Positions 21,834 through 30,464 of a stretch of 64,000 nucleotides of DNA are shown here, piece after piece (the first letter of the stretch is position 1; each line of letters opens with the position of its first letter). Below the pieces are notes generated by a model, which searched no databases, had not been told where the DNA came from, and saw only the letters and a list, made by a program, of their open reading frames with translations. Source of the stretch: Agarophyton chilense. Taxonomy: Eukaryota > Rhodophyta > Florideophyceae > Gracilariales > Gracilariaceae. Where the stretch lies: the NCBI GenBank assembly GCA_030374765.1, contig JARGXX010000096.1, positions 124,001 through 188,000 on the forward strand. Reading direction: 5' to 3'. Made by a program: the position numbers and the translations under genes.

Positions 21834-22276
21834 TGAAGGAGTAACGATTAAGGTGGAGTCCTGTAAGCCGCTGGGGCCTGAGGTATCTTACAGACGCGTC
21901 GTGGACTGGCCGACTTCAGCCGGACTGATTTAGATAATTGTTTTGTTTTAGTTAATGTAATAGATTAGCATTACAGTTCCGGGGAGATCCCAGCGCCTCA
22001 CCATTGTTATGTACTTGGCTGGAGTGACGCTTTTCACTTAGAGTATGTTAGGCACCTTAAGGATACTAAATAACCCCTTTGGTACATCAGTTCCACCAAT
22101 TGGTCTTCAAGCCATCGTTTTCGTAGCTCCGACCTGTAGGAGTACGCAGTAAATGCCAGCACATTGCCCCAAGTACTCTGGGAGTGCCGCCGTCAAAACT
22201 ACGAACCTTAGGAGCCGCTCAACCATGTTACCTCAGGTTGAGACCAGTACACTGACCTACCAGTCATTGCGTTACA
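21834..22276 (+). repeat. Gypsy 3' LTR
   Basis: 443 bp from TGAAGGAG to GTTACA, followed by the target duplication CTCTC. It is diverged from the 5' LTR by many substitutions (for example TTGTTTTGTTTTAG versus TTAATTTATTTTAA) but with almost no length change. Confidence 0.95.
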
Positions 22277-23942
22277 CTCTCAGACGTAGAACCTTCGCCA
22301 TCACTGAACGCCAGGCTGATACCATGGCATTTAGGACGTAGAATGCCGCCTACTTGTCTTCGTGAAGCAGCAGCCGGTGTGCGCTCGACTGGAAGCCGTA
22401 GTCGGCGAAGTGACGCTGCAAAAGAATCCGTTGTGCTTTCAGTTCACGCAACATGATGCTCTGCGCGCAATCCTCTGCCGTCCAGAAACTGCGAACCTCC
22501 GACAAACCCGGTGACCCTGCTTCCTCGTTGAACCCCAATTCCCCACCATAGCCCACTCGAGCCGCATCGCTGTGCATGGTCACGTGCGGGTTGAGCCTAT
22601 TAAGGTGGGGTCCTTCTCCGCTCCCCAATGAACGCAAATACAGCAGGTCGCGATGTGACTGTCCACATAACCTGACTTGTCCGCGCCGCGGCGACGAAGT
22701 CGCCTCGCGAGCATCGGGAATTCTCTCTCGCAGCACCGGCAGCAGCGTGCCGCCATGGCTCTTGCTCTGTGTTGCTTCGCTTGTCCAGCAGACGGAGCCT
22801 ACGGCTTCCTCTGCGGGATTTCGCTGCGCACTTGGCCCTTTCTTCTCGAGATCCGCAAGAGCCATGTCGAGGTAGAGAGAACGGGTGTAAAAGGGGGCAA
22901 GCGGGAGTGCGAACAAGAGAGAGACCGTCACGCCGCAGAAGTGTCGCACCTTCTCCAACGATACCCAACGCCAATTGCGTTGAGACAGTAGGAGAAGCTG
23001 CCTAGCCAGGCGGAGCATCTTGAGGCCCTTCGACTCTGCGATGTACACCTTCATGGGATCTGTGTGCATGAGCACACCGAGGTGGACCAGCTGCCTTTTT
23101 CCCTCCCAACACCCTTCCGAAGGATGTCGGGTTATACCGAGCCGACTGAAAAGCGCGTCCAATCTTCTTCCCGCGCGCCTGCAGTCCTTTCTCATAGACG
23201 CTCGATCTCTCGGTGAGGGTGCTACCAGGAAGTCGTCGATGTACGGCAGCACGCAGTAGCCCATCCCCTCCCACATGTACTGTACGAGGGGGCGGAGCAG
23301 CTTGGTAAATAACAAGACCGAACGCCTCCCTCCAAAGGGGAGCGCGATACACCGGTAGAACCGTCCGGCGTATCGGAAGAGTAACCATTCGCGCATACTT
23401 GGGTGCAAATAGAAATAGCTATAGCCACTCCTGATGACCCATGACATGAGTTTGTCCTCTCTCTGCATTTCCAACGCGAACGACGTCACCGTCTCCATTT
23501 TCACGCCCATCCTCGCCCAGTGCTTGCTCTGACGCTTGAAGTTGACCACAAAGCGTCCCTTCCAATCTTCTCTCTCTCCTTGCCATACAGTGAAGGCCGA
23601 CGAAACCAGCCTCCCCTCGTACACCCCCTCTACACAACTTCGTTGTAAATCATCCGTCCCACACACAGTGTCCTCCTCCGACTGGGGAACATCCCGGAGT
23701 GTCTCTCCGGATGCGAATGGTACTGTCGCTGGGTCCAGGATCCCGTACCTCACAGCCCTCACGAGATACTCGACGCAATTGAGCTCTGAGGGCCAGTGGT
23801 CGGCGTTCAGAGCTGTCCTCTTCCACAAGGGCAGTACCTCCGTGCTCTCGCGGCCCCTCCACGTTCTTGTCTCCATTAAGGATCCCCAGCAGCCCCACCC
23901 CGGCCGCTGCTTCCAGAAATGACACCAGGGCGGCTTGGGCAC
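22277..23942 (-). pseudogene. Reverse transcriptase-RNase H of YR retroelement
   Basis: The long minus-strand frame (23,942-22,350) is preserved for 530 codons. Its meaningful part starts near LNADHWPSELNCVEYLV. RT motifs in order: WKGRFVVNFKRQSKHW, KLMSWVIRSGYSYFYLHPSM, FYRCIALPFGGRRSVLLFT, and the catalytic VLPYIDDFLVAP, then FSRLGITRHPSEG and LVHLGVLMHTDPMKVYI. The YIDD box and an LPFG (not LPFGLK.A) core match DIRS-order RT. RNase H follows with the first catalytic Asp in TMHSDAARVGYGG, Glu in MLRELKAQRILL and HEDK, where an Asp-Asn pair would be usual, then a stop. The stretch to 22,277 continues the domain (FYVLNAMVSAWRS) up to the gypsy insertion. It is one of the best-kept ORFs in the element. 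Confidence 0.85.
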
Positions 23943-24600
23943 GCTCTAAGCGTGCTTTGGCGAGCATGTTTGCGGCTTTCGCATCCATCTTGGAGGTGGG
24001 AGCGACCCGGGCAGACCGGTGCGACTCCGAAAACACAGCGTCATAACCTTGCTCCATGAGAAAAGACATATGTCTTGCAACTTCCACACCCTGATCGTTG
24101 ATGTCGCGAAAGTACTGTGCTCTCATGGACGATAATTCCAATGTCGCTTTCAGAGCGTTCTAGTGTAGCGCCCATCTTCTTGCTAAATATTCTATAGTAC
24201 CTTCATGGTTCCTAGCCACATCTAATGAGGTGAGTCTAAGTTCCGTCCGAACGCTCATTGCATTCGGTAACTCCAACTCTTTCGCCGATTGTCGGTCTCG
24301 GGAGTGAAGTTCGGCAATAAAGTCGTCCTGAAGCGGTTTGAACTATCCCATGTGCGTGATGGTCCCATGACGACTTCGCTCAAAAACACTGCCTTCTCCA
24401 ACCAACTTAGCGCAGTTAAGCTCGATAACTGCGGTGCCATAGTCGCGCCGCTCGGGTTTTGCGGTCGTCTAAGCGATACGAACAGCGAATGCAACACCTG
24501 GGCCTGCCACGCCAACAGCATTCGATATGAAGTTTTCGTTCTCAGCCATTTCCGACTTAGCACTCTGAGTGTGCTACTTAAAACCAGTCTCTACCTCTTG
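23650..24600 (-). pseudogene. Gag-like region of YR retroelement
   Basis: Upstream of RT on the minus strand, frame 24,141-23,650 (with continuation to about 24,560 in the same or adjacent frames) is Ala/Leu/Glu-rich and helical: MRAQYFRDINDQGVEVARH, then DAKAANMLAKARLERAQAAL. It overlaps the start of the RT frame in another register, as gag and pol often do. No zinc knuckle is visible. The call rests on position and composition. Confidence 0.45.
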
Positions 24601-24628
24601 CATTGAAAAGGATATCTCTGTGATCAGA

Positions 24629-24790
24629 GAAATAGACATACCCAGCACATCAGGGGAGACAGTTGCACCGCTGCTCCTCCCAATTATCAAGGAGACGCTC
24701 GATTGACCATGTGTCGATGTGACTAATCGCTTTTTCCAGAATAGCTCCACCCACATTCACTTTCTTATAAAAACGCAGGTGGTAGAAGTT
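24629..24790. repeat. Direct repeat at 5' side of YR retroelement
   Basis: Starts GAGAAATAGACATACCCAGC and aligns with 11,468-11,630 in the same orientation. Position before gag fits the A1 repeat of a split-direct-repeat YR element. Confidence 0.55.
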
Positions 24791-25240
24791 ACAAATAATT
24801 GAGGTCTGTGATTTTTTTGGATCCAATTGCTAGGAATTGTTTCAATTGGTTAAGAGAGACTTTTCTTTGAGCTATTCTGTATGCAACGACTCTACATTTT
24901 GTTTCAAATCTTGCATTATAAGCTCCGATCAGTTTCAGTGCTTTTAAGCCCTGTTAGCACTGGTAGTTATCAAAAATACATTTTGTGAGTACTTTGAATG
25001 ATTATGACAGAGCCAACGGCGGGTATGTTTAGTTTTGTACAATATGAATGTCGGTGTGGTTTGACTCTGTGTTTGGTTGAACGCAGCTGTGTGTAGAGAC
25101 ATTGTCATAGTTCTTTGCGCATTGGGACAGGGCGGGTTCGTGGCGGGAAGGTGCTTGTGCTTCCATTGGGCCAAAAGAAAAGGGAAGAGCACGAAGGTGT
25201 CATTTCAGTAATAGAGAGCTCATCCAATGTCATCGTCGTC
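24791..25240. other. Intergenic, nothing recognised
   Basis: A/T-rich first half, more balanced second half. It separates the YR retroelement from the 3' side of the membrane protein gene. No ORF of note. Confidence 0.4.
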
Positions 25241-25282
25241 ATCATCTTGTAGGCGGAACTTTTGGGCTGCCTACAAGATGAT
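25241..25282. terminator. Hairpin 3' of membrane protein gene
   Basis: ATCATCTTGTAGGC (25,241-25,254) pairs perfectly with GCCTACAAGATGAT (25,269-25,282) around a 14-base loop. It lies about 80 bp beyond the stop codon of the minus-strand gene at 25,362, so it would fall in the 3' UTR. A role in 3' end formation or RNA stability is an inference. It might equally be a small foldback insertion. Confidence 0.4.
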
Positions 25283-25361
25283 TACTGGGAAACGATAAGC
25301 GGAAACGTGGATTCTTTCTATTGGTTATTACAGAATTTCCATTCTCCACTTATCATCGGCG

Positions 25362-26948
25362 TCAACTCGGAGAACGGCCCTTACTCTGCTCGGAAAAAGG
25401 ATCACGACCTGTTATGTCTTCATTCTTGACATCATCTCCAGGCTTCGCAACATCCCCATAGCCTTCCGGTCCAAAGTGTGTGCTCCATCCCTCTCTTACT
25501 TGTACCCAGTAAGTAGTAACATCAGATGTCTTGTTCCAGCATTTTCCAAGATTCTCGTAATGCGAGCGAACAACTCCCAGTGTCCATGCCACCGAATTCG
25601 TGTCTCTTCCTTGATTATTTATGAACATATTGACTAGAAGTCCCATAAAAACCGCTACAACCACAGCCACTGTCGAGATTAGTGCCTCAGAACTAACAAC
25701 AGTTATGGGTCGTTCTTCCTTTTTAACACGCATGTGCGTTTGCTCGAATTGTCCGATAACCTGTTGTGTGTCTTCGTCGGATTCTACGTCTCCTGAAAAG
25801 AAAAGTTCCACCATCATGTTGACTGCATTGTGTGGGCGATAAACTCCAAAATTATTTTGGCTTCCAAAGTATGCTATGACTGTCCTAGCCAAGTTTTTGA
25901 TATCCAATCGCGAGTTTATGCCAGTAAGCGTCACACCGAACTCTCGTCGAGTCATGTGCGTGTAGTTGAGGTCGGCGCATGTTGAAGTGCCGTAGTCTCT
26001 TCCGAATATTGAATAGTCATCAAGATCGTCCTCTTCAAGGTTGACAAGTCCTCCTATTTCCAACTCAACGACATCGTCTTCCTCCGCTGCTGTTGTCACC
26101 ATAATTCTGCTACCCTCTTCATATTTTCCGAGAACCGTATACGTGTTTCTCCCATACACGGATCCCTCACAGCTGCCAGACAAATGCCCCTCAAATAAAC
26201 CATCTGGGATTCTCTCCTTCTTGAACCTCTTCGTGTTGAGATCATACTCCCGAATGATAGAATCATAATCACCAACAAATCTAATTCCTACCCATTGTTC
26301 CACATTGTCAGGGCTTAGACACAGTGATTCGTTGAAGCCATATTTTCGAGAGATATCCCTTTCAAAATTCTGCTGACTTGTATATGAGACGCCGTATAGT
26401 TCATAGGTGTTGCGCTCCACTTGCTGAAAACATGTTCTGCTTTGGGTGCTGAGGCCCTCTATCATGCGAAGTCCTGACACATCAGATTCCGGGGTGACAG
26501 TTGGGAACCTTCCGCCGTTTAAAACGAATCGGGTCTCTGAGTTAAATACGCTGCTCGTTTCTCCGTTTACTCCGAGTTCGAGCCAGAATACGAGAATGGC
26601 CATGAGTATCTCACCGAGAAGCAGCAACTTGTTTCCGGCGGCGTAGCTTTTAAACAAGAGGAACGGATTGGAGAGGCTTGGAATTTCCTGCCCTATTCGA
26701 ACGCCGTGACCCTTTTTCCTCGCGTTGCGAAAAGTGAAGCTATTAATAATCTTAATCAAAGCGCAGCTCCACACAGGGGCCACGACGAGCAATATCAATA
26801 ACTCTAAAAAGGCGTTGATAATACCGCTTCTCAAAGGTATATTTACCATTATTTGCAAAGAGTTTTGATTGGAAAGGGGTTGCTTGGCTTGAGCGTGCTT
26901 CGAAACTAGAACCCAAGCCCACGACGGTGAAGGCGTCATGAACGACAT
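25362..26948 (-). CDS. Intact membrane protein of unknown function, 528 aa
   Basis: A clean uninterrupted frame, clearly better than any overlap. Hydrophobic segments: about residues 43-66 (NAFLELLILLVVAPVWS), 107-127 (LLLLGEILMAILVFWLELGV) and 437-458 (TVAVVVAVFMGLLVNMFI). Between the second and third lies a large (~300-residue) soluble domain with several Cys and candidate N-glycosylation sites (NES, NYT), an acidic patch (EEDDLDDYS), and probably an outside or lumenal location. The C-terminal tail (~70 residues) has an NKT site and ends in a Ser/Lys/Arg-rich stretch. No enzyme motif is visible. The layout recalls lineage-specific multi-copy membrane proteins of red algae, but I cannot name a family. 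The start at 26,948 is the first Met. A later Met (MVNIPLRSG, residue 34) just before the first hydrophobic segment is a plausible alternative. Confidence 0.8.
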   Translation of the reverse strand: MSFMTPSPSWAWVLVSKHAQAKQPLSNQNSLQIMVNIPLRSGIINAFLELLILLVVAPVWSCALIKIINSFTFRNARKKGHGVRIGQEIPSLSNPFLLFKSYAAGNKLLLLGEILMAILVFWLELGVNGETSSVFNSETRFVLNGGRFPTVTPESDVSGLRMIEGLSTQSRTCFQQVERNTYELYGVSYTSQQNFERDISRKYGFNESLCLSPDNVEQWVGIRFVGDYDSIIREYDLNTKRFKKERIPDGLFEGHLSGSCEGSVYGRNTYTVLGKYEEGSRIMVTTAAEEDDVVELEIGGLVNLEEDDLDDYSIFGRDYGTSTCADLNYTHMTRREFGVTLTGINSRLDIKNLARTVIAYFGSQNNFGVYRPHNAVNMMVELFFSGDVESDEDTQQVIGQFEQTHMRVKKEERPITVVSSEALISTVAVVVAVFMGLLVNMFINNQGRDTNSVAWTLGVVRSHYENLGKCWNKTSDVTTYWVQVREGWSTHFGPEGYGDVAKPGDDVKNEDITGRDPFSEQSKGRSPS

Positions 26949-27760
26949 GGCGGCAATCTGAACAACGAGATTCCGAGGAGCAATCTGAATACAAACTGAC
27001 TTCAGACTTCACATTTGGCATGCCTCCTCTCGATATGCCTCCTCTCGATATGCCTCCTCTCGATTACACGTGTAGAGTTACCTCATCTGCAACGCCACGA
27101 CAACAACTGCGCAACAATGTCGCTAGCTTCTGCTTTACAACCTCCTGCGTGGCAACCTCCGACGGCTGTGACTGCCGTGCGCCACCGCAAACACGGACGT
27201 CCCTTCTTCGCACCCGTCCCGTCGACGAACATGCTTCCGAGCCAAGCCGTCAACCATGCGCTCCATGATACTTCTACCTTCCTATGCCGTACCACACTCC
27301 CCGACTTTTTCTCGAGCGACTTCCGCCCAGCGTCCTCCAAAGCATTGCGCGCATGCTGCTCACGCACCGCCAAGCACTCGTGTCCTTCGCCGTTATTTCT
27401 CACAAATATCTCTCTGCGTAAATTGTCGCCAGCGACCATTTCTTTCAGGTAAACGAAAGCACTCGAGCAGACCCCGAGAGAAGACTGTGTGAAGAGCTGT
27501 GTCCAACCATCTCGGCACTTCTTGTATGACCCATCTCAACTCGCGATTTCGGACGGTTCAACAGCTCTCGTCTTCAGGACTTGCCTCTCCTTCGAACGCT
27601 GCAAACTCCCGCCAGCCAGGCGTACCTCAGCCATCTGCCCTGCGACGTGCGAGATCTTCGACTGCAGCTACCTTCTTCTTCTTCTGTGTGGGTACACCAG
27701 TCTCCTCCGTACGCAGTGTATATTAACTATGAGCTTTCCTTGATCACTCTATGAGCTAGC
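26949..27760. other. Upstream region with overlapping short frames
   Basis: This stretch probably holds the promoter of the minus-strand membrane protein gene, though no TATA box stands out. Frames of similar quality exist on both strands (27,015-27,452 plus; 27,439-27,083 minus) and none resembles a known family, so none is called. Confidence 0.35.
27021..27064 (+). repeat. 15-bp tandem repeat, three copies
   Basis: Three perfect copies of TGCCTCCTCTCGATA (the last one base short), starting at 27,021, 27,036 and 27,051. It lies about 75 bp upstream of the start codon of the minus-strand membrane protein gene, so it could be a promoter or 5' UTR element. Confidence 0.9.
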
Positions 27761-27941
27761 CTTGGACGCTAGTTTTCCAAGGCAGTCCCTACCCACGTGT
27801 TGTGTTGTATCGGCGGGCAGGTCGCCACACCACGGCGGGTGGAATGCATGCCTGGTAGGGTTGGAGTTTTTCGTGGGATCCCTCACCGCTATACTGTACA
27901 GTATCTCGGAATCTAACAACGCTTTGTTGCCGACTCACTTG

Positions 27942-27988
27942 GCGTGAGAACGCGTTTTGATAAGAGCTATCAAAACACGTTCTCACGC
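27942..27988. repeat. 21-bp inverted repeat (hairpin)
   Basis: GCGTGAGAACGCGTTTTGATA (arm of 21 bases, 27,942-27,962) pairs with 27,968-27,988 with one mismatch around a 5-base loop (AGAGC). No gene end is known beside it. It is a strong cruciform or RNA hairpin candidate, or a small foldback element. Confidence 0.8.
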
Positions 27989-28148
27989 GAGGAGCTACGT
28001 AACAGATACGTAAGATTACGCAACCTTACCACATCAATGATCTCATCATGCTCTTAGCTTCACCATCACCTGCTCACCTTCAGCTGAACTCTGCCCATCC
28101 AACGAAGAGCGCCGCCCTCAGCTGTCGTTCGATGTCTTTCGGCTTTGA

Positions 28149-29261
28149 GTGATGTGCAGCCGGCGGCGTCGACACGCTAGTATTCGACTTCATTCTGTCT
28201 ACGTGCTATTCGTCACCATCGCGAACGTGTGGAAATGGTTACATATTGCGCGCTTTGTACGAGCGACGCAGCTGTTTGAGGCTGAAAGACGTCAGCTTTC
28301 TGGGCTGGGGCATCGACCTCGTCCCCATAACCACGCCGGGCATTGTGCAGAATTTCGTGATGGCCATCTAAACCATTGCTGTTGTGCTGAAAAGCATCGG
28401 CATCAATGTGTCAGCTTTGGTCCACGGGACCAGTCTGTGCCGTTTGAGAGTCTTGTTTTTGGTTCTGCCGGCGCTCAGGTCCAACGTCGCATGCTATTGG
28501 ACAGTATGTCACTGGTTCGAACGACACGCAGCTGGGAACATATCCTTCAACGCCCAATGATGGCAACGTGGACGCGCATAGACTTTCGTTACGGCCCATA
28601 TCCGTGGACCGAGCGCGTCCGCACCCAAACTGCAGTGCTTCGATCAGCAAGATATGGCTCGTGACGTCGAAATGTCCATGATGCGCATGATGCGTATAGC
28701 TATCAGAGCAATATCTGCACGTAAAACCGTGTTTTTTTGGCAGATTCACGCAGCCGTACTTCACATCGTCTGAAGATGGAGGCGAATTCGACGGCTCTTG
28801 GCTGAACGTTCTTTACACGGGACGCAATTGCATCTTTGCTCCCTCAACCTCACATGTGCCATCGCCAGCAGAACTTGATGTGCTGGTCTAGCGAAAATCA
28901 AGGCTTTAATTCCTTGGTCGTCACCAATCCGTTCAACGAGTCATGCGAACTGAAGGAGATTATTGACACAGTGCAAACGGCCTTGAAGCTATTCGGGAAC
29001 AAGCCAAACAAATCGCCCTACCTACCAGCTATGGCACAATTTTTCTTCCTTCACTATTTGAACTGCTGCCAGGAAGGGCTTTCGTTCCTCGCGAACATGC
29101 GCGTGACCAGACGGGCGTTTCAACGCCGCGCGGCTTTAGTCGGCGCCACCGATTTCAACGCGTTGCGGTTCGACGGCGCGAGATGCCGGGCGCTCATCGT
29201 GCTCGCCGTCACCACCAACGCCGCGGCATTCAGCACGGTTCTAACATGTCGTGGTCTATAG
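28149..29261 (+). pseudogene. Possible decayed membrane-type protein, unknown
   Basis: Plus-strand frames 28,149-28,664 and 28,836-29,261 are the longest, but the most protein-like piece lies in another frame at about 28,290-28,450: a hydrophobic run (LGWGIDLVPITTPGIVQNFV, a stop, then TIAVVLKSIGINVSALV). The second frame includes LKEIIDTVQTALKLFG and FFFLHYLNCCQEGLSFL. The mixture of frames and stops suggests a degraded gene. No family is recognised. Confidence 0.25.
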
Positions 29262-30062
29262 CGTTACAACGCGTTTGTGAGCGTTTCTGATGTTGCGGCC
29301 CGCCGTGAACGAGATGCTGAGCGCGTCGGGTGCGAGCAAAGTGAAGTACAGTAGCAAAACGGCCAAAGGTTGAATCGTTTTTACATCCGCATTGAGCGCG
29401 AGCTAGTGTCTACACGCCCGGAAATTTGACCTTATACAGTATGAGGCCAAAATTTCTTTTAAAAAGTAACTGAAAATAAAGGAAGAAAACAAAAATAAAA
29501 ACCATACATCTTTATCGTTGACGAAAAGGCTCGGGAATCTAGTCAAACAGAGCTTTAATACTCTTCTTTAAAACGATATACTTTTAGAGTAGCAAACTTA
29601 AGTAGTCGCAAAAAAAAACAACCAAAAACTTTTGGCCTCGAGCGATCCAAAAAAAAATGTCGAAAGGAAATATCTCTTTCAATCATCTAGTAATGCATAC
29701 TTCAAGAGTTGAGGCCATCAAAGAAAGAGTGTTCAGCAATATGTTCCAGTTATGCATAGCTTGTAGATTACATTTATTGCTTAATTACAAAGAAATAAAA
29801 AATGGCCTCATACGAGACCATCAGTCGTATAGACACTAGCGCTTTGGTGTCAAACTTAACGTAGAGAGCGGCGTGAAGAAAAAGGTGGACATCGAGGGCG
29901 TAGGGCGTAGCCGCGATGGCAGGCGTGCATCGCACTAATTCGAACGCTTCTTCTAATGCTCGTCGAATATAGCCATCCTTCGGGAGTTTTAATTCTGAAA
30001 AAAAAGTTAAACTTTAGCAGCAGTAGTTTAAGCCCAAATCCAAGCGAGGCACGCGGCGTTGT
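29262..30062. other. Intergenic, nothing recognised
   Basis: A GC-rich first 150 bases, then A-rich sequence with poly-A runs. No frame is worth calling. Confidence 0.4.
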
Positions 30063-30464
30063 GTGACTGATAGCAAATTACCCCTGGCTGAAAACGCAAA
30101 GAAACACTTAGAATTAATTGGATTTTCTTTCGACCACGATTTCGTCGTTTTTATTCCAAATCCAATTTTGATAGACCACAAGGACCCAGTGTGGACCAGA
30201 GCTGGATTGAAAATGGATTTCAACCTACCGGTGGAGATTCCCTTAATGTGCCGACATCTATGTGGGTTTACTGGATTCCTATCTTCGACATTTGGGGTAA
30301 CGTTCGTTGTGCACAACGTTTACATGTTGATGGATCCTTTTCATCCACGAGGTGCTCCCTTAGGTACCGTCGGTACCTATCTTACAGCTTTTCTGCACGA
30401 CACCAGGCATTCCGAGCGTTCCGTCGTCGACCACCGAAAGCAGCGTAAAGCGAACAAAGCTTAA
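30063..30464 (+). CDS. Short open frame, unknown, doubtful
   Basis: A 133-residue frame beginning MTDSKLPLAENAKKHLELIG with a hydrophobic centre (FLSSTFGVTFVVHNVYM) and a basic end. Another plus frame (30,191-30,448) overlaps. I see no promoter and no recognised domain. It may be a chance frame or a gene relic. Confidence 0.2.
   Translation: MTDSKLPLAENAKKHLELIGFSFDHDFVVFIPNPILIDHKDPVWTRAGLKMDFNLPVEIPLMCRHLCGFTGFLSSTFGVTFVVHNVYMLMDPFHPRGAPLGTVGTYLTAFLHDTRHSERSVVDHRKQRKANKA

Larger units (their letters stand above)
14465..22276 (+). mobile_element. Ty3/gypsy LTR retrotransposon (chromodomain type), decayed
   Basis: A 7,812-bp element with 443-bp LTRs at both ends, both starting TGAAGGAG and ending TTACA, and a 5-bp target duplication CTCTC at 14,460-14,464 and 22,277-22,281. 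Internal order is gag, protease, RT, RNase H, integrase, chromodomain, i.e. chromovirus-like Ty3/gypsy. The two LTRs differ at roughly one base in five to six, so the insertion is old. Gag and pol carry several stops and frameshifts. It is inserted, in the opposite orientation, in the RNase H region of the YR retroelement. Confidence 0.95.
11460..24790 (-). mobile_element. Tyrosine-recombinase retroelement (DIRS/Ngaro-like), split by two insertions
   Basis: In minus-strand order: a repeat (24,629-24,790), a gag-like region (about 24.6-23.65 kb), RT plus RNase H (23.9-22.35 kb), the end of RNase H (22,349-22,277, resuming at 14,459-14,314 and 13,009), and a tyrosine recombinase (about 12.5-11.72 kb), followed by a second copy of the repeat (11,630-11,468). 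RT, RNase H and tyrosine recombinase with no DDE integrase is the order of DIRS-order retrotransposons. Terminal repeats in direct orientation fit the Ngaro/PAT layout rather than DIRS-1. The protein can be followed across a gypsy insertion (14,465-22,276) and a Tc1/mariner insertion (13,012-14,311). Many frameshifts and stops show it is dead. Confidence 0.75.
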
